This document shows, one piece after another, positions 58,466-64,000 of a DNA stretch of 64,000 nucleotides. Numbering within the stretch: position 1 is the first letter of the stretch; each line of letters opens with the position of its first letter. This stretch comes from an uncultured Alteromonas sp. (GTDB lineage Bacteria; Pseudomonadota; Gammaproteobacteria; Enterobacterales; Alteromonadaceae). Made by a program: the position numbers and the translations under genes. The notes below the pieces were generated by a model. That model was given only the letters and a program-made list of their open reading frames with translations, did not search any database and had not been told where the DNA came from. The stretch is taken from NCBI RefSeq assembly GCF_913058315.1, contig NZ_CAJXQY010000010.1, positions 1-64,000 of the forward strand, given 5' to 3'.

Positions 58466-59627
58466 TTCATTATCATCTGAGATAAACTGGCACATCAAAC
58501 CTGATTCGCAGGCGCAGGATCACTCCGCTGCACCTTTAGACGCGATTAAAACTGCGGTGGCGGGATTTTCGGCCTATCTGTTTAAACATCCCACAGCGCG
58601 CGAGTTTCCGGAAATAGTCGCGTTGGCATTTTGGTTCCGTCAGGCGCATCTCGACCAGATAACTGTGGAATTGAAATGTCACCAAATCCACAGACAGGTC
58701 AAACGAGTGTTTCATATAGCACCGGCCAATGTGGATACAGTTTTTATGTATTCAGTATTGTTGTCGGCGTTATGCGGTAATAAAAACGTTGTCAGAGTCA
58801 GCCAGCGAAGCGGCGATGCTACCTGGTTATTAATTGCCTTGCTAAGGAATTATCTGACACTGGCGGAAGGGAGCGACCTTGCTCCGCTGATAGGTGTACT
58901 GGAATATGATGCACTGCATCAGCAGATTACCGAGCAATTAAGCCATTGGTGTGACTTACGGGTTATATGGGGGGGTGACAACGCTATCACCGCCATTTCT
59001 GGGATAGTTCCACAAACACCGCAAATTTGTTTTCCGGATCGTTATTCGGTCACTGTACTTGAGCTTTCCAGGGAGGCTGATTTTGCTAAACATGCGAGGG
59101 CTTTTCTGGCGGATGTTGTACCTTTTACACAGCAAGCCTGCTCTTCACCTAAAGCGATCTATTGGCTAAATACTGATGTTGAAAGTCAGACGCAGTTCTG
59201 GCTGCAGGTAGGTTTAGCTTTGGAATCGATATCGCATAAATTTGAAATGAGCCATAAGGTAGAGCAGCATATCCAGTTGCAAAAACTGGCTGCCAGCTAC
59301 GGGATGACATTATGGCAGCATACGGGCAATAAACATGGTTCTTTTGCCCGTATCCAGAATGTGGGCCCCCTAAGTCACTGTAAAGTCAAAAGCTTGACTG
59401 CCGGAGTGCTCGAAGCACATGACGGCAATGGTTTGGTGCTTGAGCAAGACATAGCGTCCGTTGAAGAGGTTGCTTGTTCGTCGAAGTTGCAAACTATCGG
59501 TTATGCCGTAGCCAGAGATTGGCAAGACCCAAATGGACAATTTAAGCGGGTTGTGCCTGTGGGTAAAGCACTGGAATTTGCGCCAGTGTGGGACGGTGTG
59601 AATTTAATTCAGGCATTTGGTCAATGA
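58449..59627 (+). CDS. LuxC-like acyl-CoA/acyl-protein reductase
   Basis: The 392-residue product, starting at GTG 58449, is of the LuxC aldehyde-forming reductase family (aldehyde dehydrogenase fold). It has VFHIAPANVDTVFMYSVLLSALCGNKNVVRVSQRSG (cofactor-binding region) and the active-site segment PFTQQACSSPKAIYWLN with Cys231. LuxC reduces an acyl thioester to an aldehyde with NADPH. With LuxE- and ACP-like partners it forms a fatty or hydroxy-acid reductase set. It ends shortly before the maf start. Confidence 0.9.
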   Translation: MIHLADSLSSEINWHIKPDSQAQDHSAAPLDAIKTAVAGFSAYLFKHPTAREFPEIVALAFWFRQAHLDQITVELKCHQIHRQVKRVFHIAPANVDTVFMYSVLLSALCGNKNVVRVSQRSGDATWLLIALLRNYLTLAEGSDLAPLIGVLEYDALHQQITEQLSHWCDLRVIWGGDNAITAISGIVPQTPQICFPDRYSVTVLELSREADFAKHARAFLADVVPFTQQACSSPKAIYWLNTDVESQTQFWLQVGLALESISHKFEMSHKVEQHIQLQKLAASYGMTLWQHTGNKHGSFARIQNVGPLSHCKVKSLTAGVLEAHDGNGLVLEQDIASVEEVACSSKLQTIGYAVARDWQDPNGQFKRVVPVGKALEFAPVWDGVNLIQAFGQ

Positions 59628-59652
59628 AGTTGTTACAACAAGAGGTTATTGG

Positions 59653-62600
59653 ATGTTAAAAGATATCCGTATTCATTTGGCTGCAGAGGAAGCCGAGCAG
59701 GAACGACTCGAGCAGGCGCTTTCCAGGCATATCGTTTCCAATCACCGTCGCAGTATCATGGCTTTTGCCCGTCATATTCCCTCGTTATTACCAGAAGTAC
59801 AAAATGTTGCGACTGAGAATATTGCGATCTTTGCCAATAAAAACGGGGAATACAATATTGTTGATTACGGAACAGGACGAACTGTATATGGGCTTACCCC
59901 CCAGGCTGAGATCCTCCAACAATATCAGAACATAAAAAATCATGCGCCCTTCATAGCATTACATTGTGACGAAAAAGAGCGTAGCGAAGAAGGCGATAAT
60001 TCGCTGAAATCCATTGCACAGGTTGCTGACTTACCTGGTTATAGGAAGCAGATAGGCTATTCAGCATTACCACAAAACGTCAATGTAATGGTGGTGATGG
60101 GACTGGGACTGGGTTACCACATTGAGCAACTGGTAAAACATCATAACATCAGTCACCTGATCATTTATGAGCCAGAGCGCCAGTATTTTCAGTGTTCTGT
60201 CCTTGCGCTCGATTGGCAACGTTTGTTGCAAACGATGGAGGCCAAAGGGACAGCTGTATTTTTACTCCTTGAAAAGGATGGACGGGATCTTATTGAGAAT
60301 ATTACCGAACTGACCCAACATGTTAACGTTGATGGCTTTTATTACTACAAGCACTATAACCATGCAATTTTTGATCGTTTGGAGGTTGGTTTAAGAGACA
60401 AATCCTGGTCTCAATTGTCTAGGGACGGATTTGATTTAACTCCGAATAGCAATCCAAATCTCTTTTTGCCGGTGTGGTCAGGCAGTATCGAACTGGAAAT
60501 GGTGCACTCCGTTGATAAATCAGACACGTTGTTTAACCGCAATCTATCTGCATTTAAAAAATACTTTCCAGATATCTATAAAGAGTTTGCGGCGTATTGT
60601 CCGACTGACTGGCTGCCAGTAAGAAACGAGCATGACGAGATAAACCTTATTCAGAAACAATCTTTGGCCCCCTTCGGAGGAAAGGCTCCCAGGCAGGATG
60701 CTGATGAAAGTTTTAACCACTTTAAACGGTTCCCACAAAAAGACGGTCTTGTTCTGGGCTATACCGGTACTAAGCTTAAACGATACAAACACTATCAGTT
60801 TGTGGAGAAAACCGAATCGCTGCTTAACGACATTGCGGAGGAAGCAGGCCAGTTGCCAGCAACCGTAAAATCTTTGATTATGTTCGGTATCGGGCTTGGT
60901 TATCAGGTCGAGGCGCTTTTTAAACAACGCCGTGTGGAAAAATTATTCCTGTGTGAGCCTAACCGCGACTTTTTCTATGCCTCCTTATATGCCATTGATT
61001 GGCATTCTATTCTGAACCAGGCAGACAAAGATAATTGCCGGATATATATCAATATTGGTGACGATGGTTCGCATTTGTTCAGAGACTTACTGGCCCAGTT
61101 TTACTCAATAGGTCCCTACATTCTGGCAAGTACCTATTTCTATCAGGCTTACTACAATGCGCATTTAGTACACGCCCTGGCTCAACTTCGGGAGCAACTG
61201 CAAATTGTCATTTCGATGGGTGAGTATTTTGATCATGCGCTGTATGGTATTTCTCACACCATTGAAACGATCAACCGTGGCTATCCGCTGTTAGAAGCTA
61301 ACCCTGCTAAAAAGTTAAGCTTGAAGCAAAAGGAGACCCCAGTCTTTCTGATAGGAAATGGCCCATCTCTGGATGATTGTCTTGCTACCATCAAGGAATG
61401 GCAGGGGAGAGCGATAGTTGTGTCATGTGGTACTGCACTGATGCCTTTATATAAGAATGGTATTATTCCTGATTTTCATGCTGAAATTGAGCAAAATCGC
61501 TCCACCTTCGATTGGGTTAGTCGCATTGCTGATTTTGACTTTTTAAAACGCGTCAGTCTTCTTAGTTGTAATGGAATACATCCCGATACCTGCGATTTAT
61601 TCAAAGAGGTTTTCGTCGCTTTTAAATCCGGTGAATCATCGACCGTATCATCTCTTAACATTATTGGTCGTGCTGCATACGAAGAGCTGGATTATGCCTT
61701 CCCGACAGTATCGAATTTTGCGTTGAATCTATTCATTAAGATAGGCTTTAACCAGATCTACTTGTTTGGTGTTGATCTTGGATTTACTGATCGTAAAAAA
61801 CATCATTCCATTCAGTCCGGCTATTATGAGAGTGATGGCGAGGAGATGTACGATTACAGTGAGAAAAATAATACCTCTATTGTTGTACCGGGTAATTTTG
61901 AAAAGACTGTTTTTACCAAGCATGAATTTAAAGTATCTAAAGATATTCTGGAGCAAACACTATCGAATAAGTCGTTAGACTGTTTTAACTGCAGCAATGG
62001 TGCAAAGATCAAAGATACATTACCGCTAAAATGCGACGACGTTTTATTGGTCAGTACAGAAGAAGATGCCTCAACTGTGGTGGAGGTAATTAAACGTAAC
62101 GTGTTTAAGCCCGTTGCTAACCACAGGCATTACATAGCGCAGTTTGCTGCGAGATACCGACAGGATATTCTGTTAGCGGAATTGGATCATCTGCTAGCCC
62201 TGATCAATGAGCCGATAGTGTCTGTCGAAGAGGTCAATACGCTAATAGAAAAGCAAAAGAACACTATCTTTGAATCCTATAAAAATGGTTCGTCATTGTT
62301 GTTCTACCTCCTCTATGGAAGTATGAATTACTGCAATGTACTGCTCAGCAAATGCGAGAATATAAAACAGGAAGAGACTTTACTGAATTATGCCGAAGGG
62401 GTTTTGCAGCAGTGGTCAGCTTTTCTGGCCGAAGTAAAAGAATTGGTCCATCATTTAGATGTCAATTTCGATACTTCCGAGTCATTTGGAGACATCAGGC
62501 AAGTGGCTCACCTAAAGCGTTTCAGTGCAAAGACTGTTTACCTCACCAATATTCATCAAGAGCACATATTTAATCAGTTCAAGGAACGTTTCTTCACTAA

Positions 62601-63264
62601 AGACGTTATCGAGATCAAAGTACTTGAGCCAGATAGTTTAGAGACTCTGCAGTTAGTTGGAGACGAAGCCATCCGATTTGCTTTTTTGGTCAATAGTCAA
62701 AAGCAGGTTGACCACTTAATTGATGTCTTAAATGCCAGTTCGCTCACACAAGGTCATGTTTTTTGGTTCAGTGAAAATGTGTCTGAACTGGATTTTTCCG
62801 GTTTGCGTTTTTCCTGCAGTATCGTTGTTCATCCGGATTTTGTTTATGGTCCTGATGGCCTGCGGCAGATAGTTGAGGGAAGCGCTGCATATTGGGTGGA
62901 AGAACGCATGCCCTACGTTGCGTTAAAATATAATTTCCAGGCGGATTACAGCAGAGTCGTTGTACCAAAGGTTAAAGTCAGAGCAAGTGCCCATCATAAG
63001 ACAGTCATGACAAACTTTTACTATAAAGTGGTTACTAACACGCAAGACTATAGTCATTATCTGGATTTCGGCGAATACCTTGTCTTTGCATCCGATAATG
63101 ACTTGCGTTTGAATTTGACAGATATGGCTGGTAACAGAGCAGGGCTGTTTTCTGTGGCAAACCTAACGGCGGATACATTGCTGGAGGCTGAAATCTGTAA
63201 CGATGTACTGGAGTCCATTTACCTGACCTACGACGCGGGTAAAGCTGGCGGGAGTTATAATTAA
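59653..63264 (+). CDS. Large Maf-type flagellin glycosyltransferase with duplicated N-terminal domain
   Basis: From ATG 59653 (AGGTTATTGG ahead) the product is 1203 residues; ordinary Maf proteins are about 600-700. Two similar units occur: NVMVVMGLGLGYHIEQLV...LIIYEPERQYFQCSVLALDW from about residue 146, and SLIMFGIGLGYQVEALF...LFLCEPNRDFFYASLYAIDW from about 408. The DUF115/MptE-like catalytic domain follows (VFLIGNGPSLDDCLATI near 563; FHAEIEQNRSTFDWV; NLFIKIGFNQIYLFGVDLGF). A roughly 370-residue C-terminal extension follows. Mafs transfer nonulosonic acids to flagellin, so it should use the CMP-sugar of this operon. Confidence 0.92.
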   Translation: MLKDIRIHLAAEEAEQERLEQALSRHIVSNHRRSIMAFARHIPSLLPEVQNVATENIAIFANKNGEYNIVDYGTGRTVYGLTPQAEILQQYQNIKNHAPFIALHCDEKERSEEGDNSLKSIAQVADLPGYRKQIGYSALPQNVNVMVVMGLGLGYHIEQLVKHHNISHLIIYEPERQYFQCSVLALDWQRLLQTMEAKGTAVFLLLEKDGRDLIENITELTQHVNVDGFYYYKHYNHAIFDRLEVGLRDKSWSQLSRDGFDLTPNSNPNLFLPVWSGSIELEMVHSVDKSDTLFNRNLSAFKKYFPDIYKEFAAYCPTDWLPVRNEHDEINLIQKQSLAPFGGKAPRQDADESFNHFKRFPQKDGLVLGYTGTKLKRYKHYQFVEKTESLLNDIAEEAGQLPATVKSLIMFGIGLGYQVEALFKQRRVEKLFLCEPNRDFFYASLYAIDWHSILNQADKDNCRIYINIGDDGSHLFRDLLAQFYSIGPYILASTYFYQAYYNAHLVHALAQLREQLQIVISMGEYFDHALYGISHTIETINRGYPLLEANPAKKLSLKQKETPVFLIGNGPSLDDCLATIKEWQGRAIVVSCGTALMPLYKNGIIPDFHAEIEQNRSTFDWVSRIADFDFLKRVSLLSCNGIHPDTCDLFKEVFVAFKSGESSTVSSLNIIGRAAYEELDYAFPTVSNFALNLFIKIGFNQIYLFGVDLGFTDRKKHHSIQSGYYESDGEEMYDYSEKNNTSIVVPGNFEKTVFTKHEFKVSKDILEQTLSNKSLDCFNCSNGAKIKDTLPLKCDDVLLVSTEEDASTVVEVIKRNVFKPVANHRHYIAQFAARYRQDILLAELDHLLALINEPIVSVEEVNTLIEKQKNTIFESYKNGSSLLFYLLYGSMNYCNVLLSKCENIKQEETLLNYAEGVLQQWSAFLAEVKELVHHLDVNFDTSESFGDIRQVAHLKRFSAKTVYLTNIHQEHIFNQFKERFFTKDVIEIKVLEPDSLETLQLVGDEAIRFAFLVNSQKQVDHLIDVLNASSLTQGHVFWFSENVSELDFSGLRFSCSIVVHPDFVYGPDGLRQIVEGSAAYWVEERMPYVALKYNFQADYSRVVVPKVKVRASAHHKTVMTNFYYKVVTNTQDYSHYLDFGEYLVFASDNDLRLNLTDMAGNRAGLFSVANLTADTLLEAEICNDVLESIYLTYDAGKAGGSYN

Positions 63265-63513
63265 GCCTGAAGCAGGGAGTAGGCCAGACACCGTGGGAAT
63301 ATATTCTTACCTATGCGCCTTATAGCCGTGCCTATAAAACGACAACTAGCGGCAACCCGTTTTCAACTGAAAGAACAACGAGGCACTACTTGAGTTTTTC
63401 GCGAAACCGTCGATAACACGAGTAGGCACTGCTAGTCCGCCTGGGGGCTTGTTAGTTTTAGCGCCTGTTGCGTTATGTTAATTTGTTGAGCAGTTATCGC
63501 GGAGAATCGTAGT
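63265..63513 (+). other. Gap between maf and the edge gene
   Basis: 249 bases without a gene. No clear hairpin with a T run was found; a ribosome site (GGAG 63501-63504) leads into the next gene. Confidence 0.5.
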
Positions 63514-64000
63514 TTGCTACCATTATCGGGCATATTCGGCATTAGTGCTGGGTTCATCTTCTATTTCGTGTCAGCGAGCAGTCTTCTTGTACTCAATAAA
63601 AAAGTACGTGCCCGTCGGGGGGCTTTGTCGAAGGTGCTCAATGTCAATGATATACAGATACTTATCCTGTCATCACTGGCAGTGAGTTGTGCCCTGGTGA
63701 TGGTGCCCTGGTTAGCCTTCAGAATGTTTATCTGCACCGTCCTTTTCCTTTACGGTGTGTTGGTGTGGTTGGACGCGTTGTTATTTGTTCAATATCGTAT
63801 TGAGGTTAATCGTCAGACGCTTGCCTGGTTTTTTACTGGCCGTAAAGGGATTGCCAAAGGTGTGCCTCACCTTTTCGAGCTAGTCAGACAAGCTCCCTGG
63901 ATTATATTGATTCCGCTCTCATGGGGGGGCGTTCAGGTGCTCGTTTTATATGGCCTTTCATTGCCATTGGATTCGGTTTCTGATGAAACGGCAGGCAATT
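63514..64000 (+). CDS. Multi-pass membrane protein, N-terminal part (cut by window edge)
   Basis: An open frame from TTG 63514 (GGAG nine bases ahead) runs to the window end, 162 codons. It shows four hydrophobic segments: GIFGISAGFIFYFVSASSLL, IQILILSSLAVSCALVMVPW, FICTVLFLYGVLVWLDALLF and WIILIPLSWGGVQVLVLYG. The YRIEVNRQTLAWFFTGRKG-type loop between the third and fourth recalls the membrane part of LTA-synthase/sulfatase-type phosphoglycerol or phosphoethanolamine transferases, but the catalytic domain is outside the window, so this stays a guess. Confidence 0.65.
   Translation, partial: MLPLSGIFGISAGFIFYFVSASSLLVLNKKVRARRGALSKVLNVNDIQILILSSLAVSCALVMVPWLAFRMFICTVLFLYGVLVWLDALLFVQYRIEVNRQTLAWFFTGRKGIAKGVPHLFELVRQAPWIILIPLSWGGVQVLVLYGLSLPLDSVSDETAGN

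Noticed and set aside
63350-63500. Possible integron attC-like site (GTTRRRY-type GCGTTATGTTAA) after maf
   Set aside because: No paired core sites or cassette structure could be found; no integrase in the window.

Overview
This 64 kb window is one continuous chromosomal segment of a marine-type gammaproteobacterium, most likely an Alteromonadales member (Alteromonas or a close relative). The grounds are the gene order bamA-skp-fabZ-lpxA-lpxB-rnhB-dnaE-accA-tilS, the tadA/mltF/purL neighbourhood, a polar-type flagellar cluster with H-ring genes (flgT, flgP), and sigma-54 and sigma-28 promoters at the expected places. All identifications are by eye from translated sequence and remembered family features; no database search was run. 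No transposase, phage gene or CRISPR array was seen.

Layout. 1-11.7 kb: envelope biogenesis, lipid A, replication and fatty acid genes (bamA, cut by the window edge, to tilS). lpxD, normally between skp and fabZ, is missing there and a terminator sits in its place. 11.8-25.7 kb: mixed housekeeping genes, namely a GGDEF protein, a CPA2 cation/proton antiporter, an orphan MshB-like pilin, a PspB-like membrane protein, tadA, a transglycosylase-dead MltF homologue, purL, smrA, tRNA-Arg(CCU), flgT and flgP, plus two small proteins (37 and 45 aa).

25.7-49.1 kb: flagellum. flgN-flgM-flgA run leftward; cheV-cheR, flgBCDE and flgFGHIJKL run rightward. After a sialidase-like beta-propeller gene come four flagellin genes with unusually structured intergenic/leader regions, then flaG, fliD, fliS and a fliT-like gene. 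Sigma-54-type sites precede flgB, flgF, flgP and possibly flgA; sigma-28-type sites precede flgM and flagellins 1, 2 and 4.

49.4-63.3 kb: a flagellin glycosylation island read as one long, tightly overlapping operon. pseB-C-F-I-G-H should make CMP-pseudaminic acid or a relative. An embedded acyl module follows (acyl carrier protein, short-chain reductase, AMP-forming acyl ligase, LuxE-like acyl-protein synthetase, LuxC-like acyl-CoA reductase), and then a 1203-residue Maf-type flagellin glycosyltransferase with a duplicated N-terminal domain. The acyl module inside a nonulosonic-acid operon, next to a glycosyltransferase of unusual build, is the best candidate for an under-described system: acyl-decorated nonulosonic acid made for flagellins. 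The window ends in the 5' part of a multi-pass membrane protein gene.
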